A stretch of DNA of 64,000 nucleotides from Piezodorus guildinii (taxonomy: Eukaryota; Arthropoda; Insecta; Hemiptera; Pentatomidae): NCBI GenBank assembly GCA_023052935.1, contig CM041292.1, positions 118,292,936 to 118,356,935 of the forward strand, in the 5' to 3' direction. Below the pieces are notes generated by a model. That model was not told where the DNA came from, ran no database searches, and saw only the letters and a list, made by a program, of their open reading frames with translations. The translations under genes and the position numbers were made by a program. Below, piece by piece: positions 1 to 10,873 of the stretch. The first letter of the stretch is position 1. Each line of letters starts with the position of its first letter.

Positions 1-210
1 TTATTGAGCAATATTACAATCTGTCCAATTCAGGACATTTTTATAGTGATAAAGTACAACATTCATACTACATTCACACGATATATACAAAACTATAAAT
101 TTATATAATAATAATAATAAAATATACATATATACAAAATAAAATCAATAAAAATATATACAATAGTCACTCATACCTATATACAATTCACAAGCATACA
201 GCACGTGAGT

Positions 211-237
211 GGAGAATCTAGCCAATGCTAGAACTCC
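211..237 (-). other. Conserved 3'-UTR stem-loop of the Jockey family (copy A)
   Basis: Read on the minus strand this forms a hairpin: GGAG pairs with CTCC and TCTAGC pairs with GCTAGA around an ATTG loop. It sits just after the ORF2 stop. The same position in other copies carries a hairpin with different but still complementary bases. Confidence 0.6.
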
Positions 238-247
238 AATATACATG

Positions 248-688
248 TTATAAGAGGTCACGAGGCCACTGCCGTTTCAACCTTCTAGGTGGGTTGTATG
301 GATGGGTGGGGCTGGATAGGGATTGAGCTAGAGGATTAGGATGATGAATGAGATTCTGGTGGAATTTGGAAAATTTGGATGGAATCAGGTCTGAAATAAA
401 AGGAACATTAAGGTCGTGGTGCAAGGTATTGTTGGAAACATAATAAGGAGCATTTACTATTGTACGGAGGACTTTGGATTGAAAGGATTGAATGCGTTTG
501 ATGTTAGTACGTTTAGCTGTCCCCCACAGTTCAAGTCCGTAGGTCCAGATGGGCTTCAGTATTGTCCTGTAGATTAATAATTTGTTGTCAACTGTAAGTT
601 CAGATTTTCTGTTGAGTAGTCGGTATAACTGTCCGAATCGTCGGTTGAGTTCTTGTCTTTTAAGTCTTGTATGTGGGTTCCAAGTCAA
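248..688 (-). pseudogene. Jockey-like ORF2 C-terminal region after a frameshift
   Basis: This 146-residue segment continues the reverse transcriptase above after a frameshift. It carries the thumb and C-terminal motifs seen in all copies here: LTWNPHTRLKRQE-like start, IWTYGLELWG, RIQSFQSKVLRTI, NAPYYVSN and the terminal PPRRLKRQWPRDLL followed by a stop. It overlaps the upstream RT segment by 29 nt in a different frame, which fits a small indel near 670-700. The 3' UTR follows, with the conserved stem-loop at 211-237. Confidence 0.88.
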
Positions 689-2264
689 TCTTTTGTCTAA
701 TTACTTCATTAAGTAAGCCAAGATACCGGACTGTATCTGAAGGAGGAATTGGAATGGAATTGAAGTAAACTGGCGGACAGGAATTTCGTCGAAGAGTGAA
801 GGTTACGTGTTTGCATTTGGCTTCGTTCACCTTTATGCGCCAAGCATTACACCAGTCTTCGATAAGAGAAAGGTGTCTTTGCAGGTTTAAGGATGCTGTT
901 TCAGGATTGGAACTGGATGATAGGATGGCGGTGTCGTCTGCAAAAGTTGCCAGAAAGGTATTAGGATGTGTAGGAATATCAGCAGTGTAAAGGATGTAGA
1001 GGACGGGTCCCAAGACGCTGCCTTGAGGAACACCGGCCTCAACGGGATAAAGGTTAGAAAATTCTACACCACAGCGAACGCGGAAGGAACGGTTTGAGAG
1101 ATAGGATCGGAGAATGAGGTATAGAGACTGGGGTAAATGGGTTTTCAGCTTGAAGAGTAATCCAGTGTGCCATACCCGGTCAAAAGCTTGCGCAATGTCC
1201 AGAAACGCACCAGAACAATACTCTTTGCATTCAAGAGCTGAGGAAATATGGTCTACAACTCGGAGCCCCTGTTGAACTGTGGAATGCTGAGGACGGAATC
1301 CAAACTGATGGGAAGGAAGATTTTGAGATTCTAATATGGGTAGGATACGTTTAAGAAGAAGCCTTTCGAAGATTTTTGAGAGGATGGGGAGTAGACTAAT
1401 AGGCCTGTAGGATGAAGTGTTGTTGGAAGGTTTGCCTGGTTTTAGAAAAAGAATGATAGTGGAATGTTTCCATAACAGAGGAAAATAGGTGGTGCGTAGG
1501 ATACAGTTGTAAATATAAGTAAGGAATATAATAGCTTTCTGCGGAAGTTGTCGGAGGATCTGGGGAGTAAGGAGATCGTATCCAGGAGATTTACGGAGGG
1601 TAAGTTTTTGGAGAAGATATTTGACCTCAGAGGGATTAATAGCTTTAGGAGGTAGGGAAAGTGGAATTGGTGACATAAGAAAGTCTTGCACTGTTGCGGT
1701 GTGATTGGCGTGGGATTCCGGGTGAGGAGTGAAAACTTTGGAGAGGTGTGTGGCGAATTCCTCGGCTTTATCTTCATCAGACGCAGCCCAGGAGTCATCA
1801 CCACGTCGAAGAGGATGGGAAACTTGATGGTATTTTAGGATCTTTTTCGTGACATTCCACAGGGAATTATCACGAGCTGACAGAGAGGAGAGGTAGGAAT
1901 TAAAGGACTGGGAACGGAAGGTCGCCAACTCCCTCTTCAATTGTCTACAATAGAAGTTATAGGAGCGGCGATCTGTTGGGTGTCGGGTGCGCTGTCATAA
2001 TGATCTTGCTCGGCGTTTGGTATGGATAAGGTCTATAATATGTTGTGGAAAATGATTTTGGTGAGGATTTATATTGGGGTGTTTAGGAGAGGAGGCAGTC
2101 CAGACAGCTTGTTGGATGGCGGTGGTAAAGGAATAGACGGAATTATCTAGGTCATCTGGGGTTTTGAGGGTTACTCTGAGGTCAATATTATCGGTCAGGA
2201 TTTGGCGGAAAAGGTTCCAGTTGACTGGGCCTCGGATGAATTTTAAGAAATTATGTCTCTTCAA
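660..2264 (-). pseudogene. Jockey-like ORF2: linker and reverse transcriptase, broken
   Basis: The reading frame runs from the endonuclease-RT linker (KFIRGPVNW) into the reverse transcriptase. RT landmarks are SYRPISLLPILSKIFERLL, QFGFRPQHST, GAFLDIAQAFDRVWH, GVPQGSVLGP and FADDTAILS, which includes the catalytic Asp pair. The two open segments, 1995-2264 and 660-1940, are in the same frame and are separated by a TGA at 1995-1997. A Trp in the related copy at 18.3 kb aligns there, so a single TGG to TGA change explains the stop. The frame is lost near 660-700, where the C-terminal part continues in another frame. The first residues (before about 2240) overlap the 50-bp inverted repeat, so the exact truncation point is uncertain. 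Confidence 0.88.
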
Positions 2265-2289
2265 TGTAACTTCTGAAGGTTAACAGTAT
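2240..2289. repeat. 50-bp inverted repeat, left copy
   Basis: The reverse complement occurs at 4991-5040 with a single mismatch (49/50). The left copy touches the 5' end of Jockey copy A. The right copy touches a TA tract next to the plus-strand non-LTR 3' end. Confidence 0.9.
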
Positions 2290-2556
2290 TTTAAATAATA
2301 AATCTTTACAACTAAATCAAATTAAACTAAAATATATTTCTGAAATATATTTCGCCATGGCCGTTGTATTTCAGAGAGTGTGAATTGACCAGATAAGGAG
2401 TCGGTTAGGAGGTTTCCGATGCAGAACATTGGTTGCTCTTATTTACGAAATTTTTAATTGGTGGCATTTCGAACACTTAATGTAATTTCCTTGTTTTTAC
2501 TCTTTAAAATTTCTTCCATTAATTAATTAAAGATCAATGTATTTAATTTAAATAAA

Positions 2557-2558
<2 letters not shown>
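2290..2558. other. AT-rich stretch, nothing recognised
   Basis: No open frame or repeat signature is visible. It separates the 50-bp repeat from a TA microsatellite on the left side; the right-hand counterpart lacks it. Confidence 0.5.

Positions 2559-2621
<63 letters not shown>
2559..2621. repeat. (TA)n microsatellite
   Basis: About 60 bp of uninterrupted TA. It directly follows, in element orientation, the 3' end of the minus-strand non-LTR copy at 2622-3068. Confidence 0.95.
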
Positions 2622-2624
<3 letters not shown>

Positions 2625-3068
2625 TGAATTACAAAATTATTTACATAATATACAAAATAGTAATAACATATATATACATTTTTTGAGATCAAAGCCCACA
2701 AGACAATGGCGTTAAGCCGTCTGTCGGGTTGCCCCTTTTCTTTCTTTTTTTTTCAGTTTTGATAATAATGTACCAAAAAATTTCTATATTTTAATGATTT
2801 ATTTAAATATGCTGCAAATTTAACCCAATCTAGCCCATTTAGTCTATCTATTACCTCTTCTGGAGTTACCTTATATTTTCCTAAGTATTTCATCCTGAAC
2901 TCCTTTAAGACAGGACATATTGCCAAAAAGTGGTAGGTATCCTCTGGCACATTTAGGTTGCGTAAATTGAGAAAATTTTCCTTAATGTTTCTGCGTGCAC
3001 AGAATTTATAGACCTTCACAGATATATATTGTACAACTCAAACTTGCCCATACTGCAATTATCAGAAA
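2622..3068 (-). mobile_element. Non-LTR retrotransposon family B, 3' end only
   Basis: Only the last part of the element remains. The 2753-3019 frame matches the 3' end of the plus-strand copy at 4572-4784 closely, sharing NLNVPEDT, HFLAICPVLKEFR and GLDWVKFAAYLNKSLKYRN. The 3' UTRs also match: the block at 2671-2760 is the reverse complement of 4846-4930. The segment 3000-3068 reappears, rearranged, at 5.7 kb. Confidence 0.85.
2753..3019 (-). pseudogene. Family B ORF2 C-terminal fragment (zinc-knuckle tail)
   Basis: An 88-residue remnant of the C-terminal tail that follows the RT in many non-LTR elements. The tail normally carries a Cys/His cluster. Here HFLAICP keeps one His and Cys, but the first Cys positions seen in the 4.57-kb copy (C before NLNVP, C before HFLAICP) are replaced by Arg and Tyr. 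It is therefore a degraded copy without the RT domain. An upstream in-frame TGA interrupts the segment before it. Confidence 0.75.
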
Positions 3069-3470
3069 TATACTAGGTTAAATTGAAGGCTTCTCAATTT
3101 CAGTTGCATTCAATTTTCGGGACATTTAGTATGCTTTAAAACGGCTTTCAATCTTATTTTCTAAGTACAAAGCAATAAAACATGTCCTAGTCATTTCATA
3201 ATTAATCTATCCTAACAAAAAAAGATGTGATAGTTGACTTAAAAATTTCGAGTAAATCGGTTCAGATTTCATTCGTAATTATTTTTTCAAATAATTAAGT
3301 AAAATCATCTAATTTAATGGATTGGAACTCGATCTTCTCACTGTGCCTAAAATATATTAGTAACCAGTATAACGATTCGTAGGTACAGGCGCTAAAAATT
3401 AAAAAAAAGAAATCAGATTTTAATATCTCCAATATCTTTTAGTAAAAAGTTTTCACCTCAAATGTAAAAC

Positions 3471-3473
<3 letters not shown>
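3069..3473. other. AT-rich stretch, nothing recognised
   Basis: It lies between the two divergently oriented family B copies. I see no coding frame and no repeat structure in it. Confidence 0.5.
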
Positions 3474-3545
<72 letters not shown>

Positions 3546-3551
3546 ATATAG
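3474..3551. repeat. (AT)n microsatellite
   Basis: Nearly pure AT with one phase break near 3534. Family B coding sequence starts directly at its right edge, so the element truncation point lies in or beside the tract. Confidence 0.95.
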
Positions 3552-4786
3552 TCCCACACTATTCACAATATTCATTAACGATCTGGAAGATGATTTATGT
3601 GGTGGAATTATTATAAATAAATGGAAAATTAAAACATTGATGTTCGCCGACGACATTGTGCTCTTAGCCTCTTCACCTACTTCCCTACAATTAATGATAA
3701 GAGATTTGGAAATATATTGCAAGAAATGGAATCTTAAAGTTAACCTCAACAAATCCCAAATTATGGTGTGCAGAAAAAGAGGGGGAGGATTAAAGAAAAA
3801 TGAGAAGTGGTATTTCGAAGAACAAAAATTGAGCTGCGTGGATAATTATAAATATTTAGGTATAAACATCAATCCAACATTCAACTTTAAAATAAACAAT
3901 AGATAAAAGGTAATAAGAGCTAAATTTGCAATAAATAGTCAATGGAAAAAAAATTATAGATAATAAAAAGTTTTTAACAGCGCCCTCCGAGCGGTGGTTT
4001 GCTATGGAGCTCAGGTATGGGGATATTTGAATTTACCGGAAGTAGAAAGGGTACAAAAATACTTCATAAAAAGGCTCTTTTATCTCCCACAGAACACGCC
4101 TGATTATATATTATATTTAGAAACTGCAACCTCTTCCCTCTACAATTATAGTTTAAAATTACATCTAAAATATATTCGTAAAGTATTAGAAAGCCACCCT
4201 GCAAGTAGATTAACGAATTTCTTAGCACAAGTTATTATAGAAAAAATATATCATGACATATGCAAATAATGAAAATAGGTGACCAACTGCAAATAGAAAT
4301 TAATAAAGAAACCATTAAAAAAATGAATCCGGACTACCTGATTAATAAAATGCAAACAAAAATCCGAGCAGAAATGATATCCGCAGCCAGCAATAGCCAA
4401 TCTCATATGTTATATGCAAAACTTGATCCTGAAATAGCTATTTCCTACATCCACCACAACAAACTTAGTCTTTATAATAAATCTCTGATATTTAAAGCAA
4501 GAGGAGAACTGATGGGAGTTAATTGTCAGCCATGAAGGAGGGATAGGGTAGGAAGGATAGCACAGGTTGCTATGTGCAACCTAAATGTGCCAGAGGATAC
4601 CTGCCACTTTTTGGCAATATGTCCTGTCTTAAAGGAGTTCAGGATTAAATACTTGGGAAAACATAAGCTAACTCCAGAAGAGGTAATATATAGACTAAAT
4701 GGGCTAGATTGGGTTAAATTTGCAGCATATTTAAATAAATCATTAAAATATAGAAATTTTTTGGTACAGTATTTTAATTATTAAAT
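3552..4786 (+). pseudogene. Family B reverse transcriptase remnant, several frames
   Basis: The RT core is visible as FINDL, then MFADDIVLLASS with the catalytic Asp pair (about 3640-3670), then WNLKVNLNKSQIMV and YKYLGININP. The frame is lost at the TAA at 3904. Homology resumes as VCYGAQVWGYLNLPEVERVQKYF from about 3994, continues from 4260 in another frame, and ends with the C-terminal tail at 4572-4784 (CNLNVPEDTCHFLAICPVL, with the Cys/His cluster kept). At least three interruptions make it non-functional. Confidence 0.85.
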
Positions 4787-4980
4787 TTTTACAATCAATA
4801 AAAAAAAATCATAACGTTACTAAAAATATAAATTATTATCAAAACTGAAAAAAAAAAGAAAGAAAAGGGACAACTCGACATACGGCTTAACGCCATTGTC
4901 TTGTGGGCTTTGATCTCAAAAAATGTATATATATGTTATTACTATTTTGTATATTATGTAAATAAAGCATTTATTCATTC
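3552..4980 (+). mobile_element. Non-LTR retrotransposon family B, 5'-truncated
   Basis: A plus-strand copy starting inside the RT domain (SPTLFTIFINDL, translated from the edge of the AT tract) and running to a 3' UTR ending in ATTCATTC beside a short TA tract. The protein resembles the element at 58466-59664, so both probably belong to one broader lineage. I do not assign a clade. Confidence 0.85.
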
Positions 4981-4990
4981 ATATATATAT

Positions 4991-5040
4991 ATACTGTTAA
5001 CCTTCAGAAGTTACGTTGAAGAGACATAATTTCTTAAAAT
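4991..5040. repeat. 50-bp inverted repeat, right copy
   Basis: Partner of 2240-2289. It follows a short TA tract and continues into unrelated sequence at 5041. Confidence 0.9.
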
Positions 5041-5694
5041 GCATCATTATAGGAAAATGAGAATCTTCCAGCATTGTAGCTATCAGAGGAGAAAAGAAGG
5101 GACTACGGAAAAAAATTAATAATATTAATTAGACCTAGATGGTTTTAAAATTACAATTTAAAAAATTAGAAAAAGTAATATCAAGATTATAATAAAAACT
5201 ATAATAAAAGCATGTGGGTGATAGGAAGTGGAGAAGTGGAAGGAACTCTAATCAACGTTCTGAGGAATTTATACAAGAACTTACCTTCATGAATCCATTC
5301 ATATACCCTAGTTATCTAGGATATCTTCTTTTTTTCGCAACATGCCCATATATATATACTGAGTTAGCTCCGCCAAATCCTTTTAAGCCACGCGACGAAT
5401 TTTCATACAGTTTTCACAATCCTTTAGGGAATTCTTTCTCGTATGCTTATGAGTAGTAATATAGGCGTATAATACACCGTTGGAAAGAGAAAAAAAAATA
5501 TGTTCTACAAGTTAATGGAATGTCGTTATTTGCAATGTGGGTAGTAATGGAGGTTATTGGATTCAGTGTTGTCACCGTACCGTATTGTACAAGTATTGTA
5601 CGTTCCATACAGTTCTTAGGATATTAGGAACAACGTAACCTATTAAATCGTAGATAACTTGTTAAAATTACTACGCATATATGTATATATGCTG
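5041..5694. other. AT-rich stretch, nothing recognised
   Basis: An 80-codon open frame at 5214-5456 shows no recognisable domain, and its composition matches the surrounding DNA, so I do not call it a gene. Confidence 0.5.
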
Positions 5695-5792
5695 ATAATT
5701 GCAGTATGGGCAAGTTTTAGTTGTACAATATCTATCTGTGAAGGTCTATAAATTGAGAAAATCTTCCTTAATATTTCTGCATCCATTTTATC
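5695..5792. repeat. Rearranged family B fragment
   Basis: The left part (about 5695-5752) matches the reverse complement of roughly 3006-3068. The right part (about 5753-5785) matches 2967-2996 in direct orientation. The two blocks are adjacent in the source copy, so here one is inverted relative to the other. Confidence 0.65.
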
Positions 5793-6357
5793 AGATCGAA
5801 CTCCTAAATAATTACAAACATTTTATAAGAGTAGAAGATTTTAGAAAAGAAGAAAGCAATACTGGAAAGTATAAAAAGATTTAAGTATAGATTTCTTTGG
5901 GTGGTTTAAATATCAAGTAACAGCAGATGTAAAGCATATCCCATCCTCTCGGTGAGTACTCCATGGCAATTCAAATAACTTGTTAATAACAGGAACTACT
6001 TTTACAAAAATTTTATTAGAAAATCCACTCGATTGTATAAACGCGCTATAAATTTTCAAGACGAATATCATTTTACATGTTTATAACTAATTTATCTTAT
6101 CACGGTTCTTCCTATTAGGATTGATTCCTATTTATCCAAGTGACGTGTGGGTACAGCAGTAGTGTTCGGCTGAGTTGATTAACGTAGTCTTCAGATCATA
6201 CACTTATCTTAAACTTATCTAATAACGATTGTAAACAAATTTAGATGCATGAAATATTGATTTATAAAGATATAAATAAGAATAATAAGTTGTTGAGAAA
6301 GTATGAAATCATCGACAAAATCTATATACTTTTATGACGTAAAAAAGAGCCAACGAA
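5793..6357. other. AT-rich stretch, nothing recognised
   Basis: No coding frame or repeat structure stands out. Confidence 0.5.
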
Positions 6358-6368
6358 ATGTCAATCAT

Positions 6369-6585
6369 CTTTTTTTTCTTTTTTTTTTTTTTCACCCCTA
6401 CCTCGCCTTTGAAGGCTATACGGGGGTTTCTCGGACCAGGGGGTGAAGGCGGGGTATAAATGCCGAGATAAGTCCCCCCGGTACCGAGGCTTGAACTCGT
6501 AATGTTTTGGTTTCCAATTTTTGGTTCTCTGTGGTTGCTTGGCAACGCGCGCTAAAACACTCGGCTACCCTGCCCCCTACATGGT
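6369..6585 (-). mobile_element. tRNA-derived SINE with poly-A tail (SINE-1)
   Basis: On the minus strand it begins with a tRNA-like head. A box-A-like TAGCCGAGTG comes first, and a box-B-like GAGTTCAAGCCTC follows about 75 nt later. A GC-rich body and a poly-A tail (6369-6392) come next. The duplicated target ATGTCAATCAT lies at 6358-6368 and at 6586-6596, which fixes both ends. The A-to-B spacing is longer than in a plain tRNA, as in tRNAs with a long variable arm. No second copy was seen in the window. Confidence 0.78.
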
Positions 6586-6596
6586 ATGTCAATCAT

Positions 6597-7436
6597 ACCA
6601 TTGTAAGTGAATTTAATAAGAAACAAACCGACGTAAAAATATATCATATATCTTAAGGAGAACAAACAGTGCAGACTTTTGTCCCTGAAATGTGCGGTTG
6701 AAACCACTATGCGTCCGAGAAAATCTTAATCTCAAATCATTAGGGTAAACTTTCTTTTATAAATGTAGCCGACTCACTTATTGCTGTCCTCTACCATCCA
6801 AAAAACATGGCTGTTTGTTGAATATAATACACTATGAATGTGATAGCGACTGAAAACCTCTGGGGTATGAAACTATATGTAAAACGTGTGTATCAGAAAT
6901 AGAAAGGAAATTGTTAGCGAAAAGGACTAACATTTGAGATGAATTATGGAGAGAGCCCTCAAATAATTCGCTACAGGAAGAGAACAAGAGCTTTGAATAT
7001 ATTACTCAGATAGGGCTGCTTCCGCTCTATTGTTTTGTCTACATTATCGCTCCCTTGGTTCCTATTCTACTACTCCCTTCTGGCTCTTCTATCTTTTATT
7101 TATTTTTCATTGCAACTTTATAGTCGATTAATATTTATTCTGACCATTAGGCTAAACAATTAAGGCATTCTGATTAAATCTGTGACATTCGCTAAACAAC
7201 CTGTTGTTGATTCAACGTTCTGCTGAGAGACATTCAGGCCAGATTGTCTTCCAGACCTCGATGTCATTAAACATAATATAAGCAATCTATCACATTCAGA
7301 TGGAAACTTGCAGGAGGTATTTGGTTTATAGTAATTTACAAATGTATTAACTGTATAAGAACACAATAAGTAAATATGTAGAATGAAAACAAAAGTCATG
7401 AAAATGTCTTGAGAAAGAACTACTAACTATAACTAA
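6597..7436. other. Unassigned sequence
   Basis: A minus-strand frame at 7160-7399 gives a 79-residue peptide with no domain I recognise. Nothing else stands out. Confidence 0.45.
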
Positions 7437-7530
7437 ACTAACTATTTTAAGGTTGTAGGTCCGAGGCCACCTTCTTTTCAGTCGCCTTGGAGGGTTATCA
7501 GGGATATCTAAGGAAGTTAAATTATGTAAG
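7437..7530 (-). pseudogene. Jockey-like ORF2 extreme C-terminus, small fragment
   Basis: Minus-strand translation gives LTSLDIPDNPPRRLKRRWPRTYN, matching the last residues of ORF2 in the 16.7-20.3 kb copy (IPDNPPRRLKRRWPRDLL). Only about 90 bp are recognisable, and the usual 3'-UTR stem-loop is not seen beyond it. Confidence 0.75.
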
Positions 7531-7539
7531 ATAAAGGAA

Positions 7540-7750
7540 TCTTCAACAAGTACCCGAAGTCGCACATGCTCGAGTCCAGCACTTTACGTCCCCTCCGAAG
7601 AGCGACATTACCAACGATCTTTTACTTACATTAAAAAAGTCCAGGGCCACCTGCCAGGTCAGAACACGGATCTCCGAGTGTTGGGTATCGAAGGATGTTA
7701 TGCTAGGTGACTCGTTGGTGCCACCTAAAGGTGGTTCCTTATATTCCATA
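7540..7750 (-). repeat. GC-richer block, possible tRNA-derived repeat
   Basis: The block is clearly richer in GC than its flanks. On the minus strand it contains TTCGATACCC, which resembles a tRNA box B, followed by a GC-rich body. I cannot find its ends or a second copy, so the SINE reading is a guess. Confidence 0.3.
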
Positions 7751-9302
7751 TATTTAATCTCATTAATTTACATTTTTTATTCCATGTTCGGAAACGTAGA
7801 TTATAAGGAAATAAAAAACTAAACAATATTAAAAAGAATATAGTTATTTTATTATCCGTACTTATAATTCATTTAATTCCAGCTAAAAATATTGATTTTT
7901 AAACCATCCAGATATTCGTTTACTGAAAACTTCTTTAAGTTAAAGGAGAATAATGTTTATAAAATGTTGCAATTATTGTTAGGTTGTAGTTTGTTATTCT
8001 TTTTCACAAGTAATGCGACAACTGTTAATACGTCCAAAAGATTATCATTCAGTAGAAACCATTAATTAACAAACTTAAATTATACATAACTTAGATTACA
8101 ATAAAGAATATGTATCATGACAAAAAGAATATCATAGGTTCAGAATAAATCAGTGATATTGTACGACTTCAAAGAAGCTTATTTTAAATGTTAAGAAAAG
8201 ATATTTTGAAAAAAAGAAAAAAGAAGTAAGGCAAATTGAAAACATTGATAAAACACCCTAAAATAATCACAATTACATATAAATTAAAAATGAGGAACTT
8301 TTCTTTCTTGAGCTCCAATCTATTGTATAGCCTTTTTTTGTTTAATTTTTTAGGTGTTAATAACACCACCAAGCCAGTCTATGTAAAGTCTCAAAAGATG
8401 AAAAATCCAGAATTAAGCAATGCATTGTCTATAATTTTAAACGTCAAGTGGAGTTTACCGTATTTTTTGTTGACTTCATTTCTTCAACTCGAATATTATG
8501 GAGGAGTCGAATTTTAAGAAATAGTGATAATGATATTTTTTAAGATGTGAATGTAATCCCGTTTATCAGTTTTAAAAAAAGTGTTTCACCTTTTCTAGGA
8601 AAAAACTACATGTTTTATCCTTTGGGATTGGCATCGACAGCCCAAGGTAGCCTCCAATGAACAGCCACTTTTATTACAGGCTATAAAAGTGGACGATCCA
8701 TTTGGATGGCGTATTACAGTCACGGCGTACCCCCAATAACTGCTCCTATAATTGAAACCTAGGCCCCCTCATCAGCTTTTACGGCCCTTGGTCCCACTAA
8801 TTCAACACCAAGTTACACATTACTCAATTATTGGTTTCTACCATTCTCTCAATCCTACAAACGTGTTTTAAGGTCCTATAAATTAAAACAATAGTGTATT
8901 AAAAATAGTCGGATTTTTCCAATATTTCTAATTTAAAAAAAAAAAACCTTTAATTTGAATAAATTGAAAAAAAAAAAAAACGTTAAAAAGCATCTGGCCT
9001 CAAAAAATTGTGAGTATATTCGTAATGGGTTTTTTTCCAGAATAATATTTATTTATTAGATTATTTTTAAATAATATATATATATATATTTGTGCGTGTG
9101 CAATACATGTATATTTTCAAGTCATAAAATATACTTGAGGCTGAAACCACCCTTGTCAGCTTCTTATTATATGAAACGTAGGAGATAGAAAAAATAAAAT
9201 AAAAGGATTGTTGAGTGAAAATATGGATAAATTTTTTTCCATCACAGAGGGTAATCCATATTTGTATGCTACAAAATATTGCGCGCAAATTTATGTTAGT
9301 TT
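7751..9302. other. Unassigned sequence with a GC-richer island at 8630-8830
   Basis: Mostly AT-rich. The island contains a hairpin in which CCACTTTTAT and ATAAAAGTGG are separated by about 8 nt (near 8667-8694). No coding frame with a recognisable domain is present, and the small frames at 8184-8517 are AT-rich noise. Confidence 0.45.
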
Positions 9303-9324
9303 AACATAAGTTTAGCAATGTCAT

Positions 9325-10332
9325 CGTGTTGTGGACGTTGTATCCTCTGCGTTGGAGCGCGGATTGAACTGCACGGTAGCCTTTCTCGATGTAGAACAGG
9401 CCTTTGACCGTGTCTGGCACCGGGGATTGCTTTACAAGCTCCGTCTGTTTTTCCCTCCTACTTATTTTCATATTATACAGTCATACCTTGCAGATTGATC
9501 TTTCCAAATAAATCACCTCAGTTCCTATTCCCCTCTTTTTTCTCAATATGCTGGTGTTCCTCAAGCCAGCATCCTAGGACCCGTTCTTTATACAGTCTAT
9601 ACAGCTGATATCCCAACTCACCCAAACACTTTCCCTTCTACGCATGCTGATGACATGTGAGCTATCAGTAGGTAATGATCCATTTACTGTCTCTAACACT
9701 CTTGAATCCCACATCCGAGACCTTGAAATATGGTGCCAGAATTGTATGATTAAAATTAATTCTAACAAATCCCACCAAATAACCTTTACCCTTGGTCGTA
9801 AACCAATGACTTCCTGCCCTATCCTTTAATGACACTCCACTAGCCCCTGTTGAACAGATTTGATACCTAGGACTCCACCTTGACAAACGTCTGACTTGGA
9901 ATCCCCATACAAGACTGAAACGACAAGAAACTGTCCGATGTTTTCGACTACATCAACACTTACTGGACAAACCCTCCAACCTTCCACTTAATTACAAAAG
10001 ACTTATTTATATGACCATCATAAGACCGATATGGACTTACAGAGTCCCTACTCCGCCCTCTATAGGGCTCTACTAAACCATTGAATTCTTCTCGTATCCA
10101 ATCTTTACAATCCAAAATCCTTAACGCTCCTTACTTTGTCACGAATAAGCTTATCCATAAAGACCTTAATATCCCATATGTTACTGCATTAGCCCGAACC
10201 AGATATCATTCATTCCATGAAAAACTTCATTTCCACTCTAATCCACTAGTTTATATCCTATCATCCTCTTCGATTCCTGATAATCCTCCGAGGCGTCTGA
10301 AAATAAGATGGCCCCGAGACCTACTAGTTTAA
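9325..10332 (+). pseudogene. Jockey-like reverse transcriptase remnant (copy C)
   Basis: The sequence starts at the segment equivalent to VVDVISSTLERG and proceeds through TVAFLDVEQAFDRVWHRGLLYKLR, the GVPQGS region, a damaged YADD motif and the C-terminal PPRRLKIRWPRDLLV stop. A frameshift in the YADD region turns the motif into ADDM followed by a stop (near 9650). Further breaks follow near 9830 and 10040-10080. The copy lacks the endonuclease and cannot encode a working protein. Confidence 0.88.
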
Positions 10333-10342
10333 AATATTTTTA

Positions 10343-10367
10343 GAGTGCTGCCAATGGGTGGCATCTC
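10343..10367 (+). other. Conserved 3'-UTR stem-loop of the Jockey family (copy C)
   Basis: TGCTGCC pairs with GGTGGCA (two G-T wobbles) around an AATG loop, with an outer GAG/CTC clamp. Confidence 0.6.
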
Positions 10368-10487
10368 TTCATGTATTTCATGCCAGTTTACTATGTCCAT
10401 CACATTTACATGTTGTATATAATAATACAGTTGTAAATATCAATAAATATGTTTAAATAAAAAAAAACAAAAAAAAACATAAGTTTA

Positions 10488-10873
10488 AGCCAGAAAAGTA
10501 ATGGGCATTTAACGATTTTGTGTATTTGTGATAATAGTACATGAAGCTGTTCCAATAATTATACTCGTACCAACTTATTGATTTATTTGTTTACATTAAA
10601 CAACGTTTCAGTGCATACTAAGAGCTAAAATAAAATTGAAAAAGTTTAATTTGGAAATCGAAATTATTGTATCTTCGACTTCCTTTTTCATGTTGCTAGG
10701 CAGCACGTGGACTGTTTACGTGCGCTGACCCGCTTCCTTATTCTTAGGATAAGGTCATCATTCTCTTGACTTATTTTTATGTAGTTACCAGATAGCTGTC
10801 GGGTATCACATACGCGGAGGAAGTAATCATAATCCCATAATCCTAACCTAATCACATTTTAGTTGTATGATTG
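10488..10873. other. Unassigned AT-rich sequence
   Basis: Nothing recognisable. Confidence 0.5.

Larger units (their letters stand above)
1..2239 (-). mobile_element. Jockey-like non-LTR retrotransposon, 5'-truncated (copy A)
   Basis: This is the 3' part of a non-LTR retrotransposon read on the minus strand, related to the fuller copy at 16660-20259. It holds the end of the endonuclease-RT linker, the reverse transcriptase, the C-terminal region ending in a conserved Pro-Pro-Arg-Arg-Leu-Lys-Arg block, and a 3' UTR reaching the window edge. The poly-A tail would lie outside the window. The 5' break falls at about 2240, where a 50-bp repeat begins. One nonsense codon and one frameshift make it inactive. 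Confidence 0.9.
9315..10475 (+). mobile_element. Jockey-like non-LTR retrotransposon, 5'-truncated (copy C)
   Basis: The duplicated target AACATAAGTTTA at 9303-9314 and 10476-10487 defines the insertion. The element starts inside the RT and ends with the family 3' UTR, AATAAA-like signals and an A-rich tail. Confidence 0.92.
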
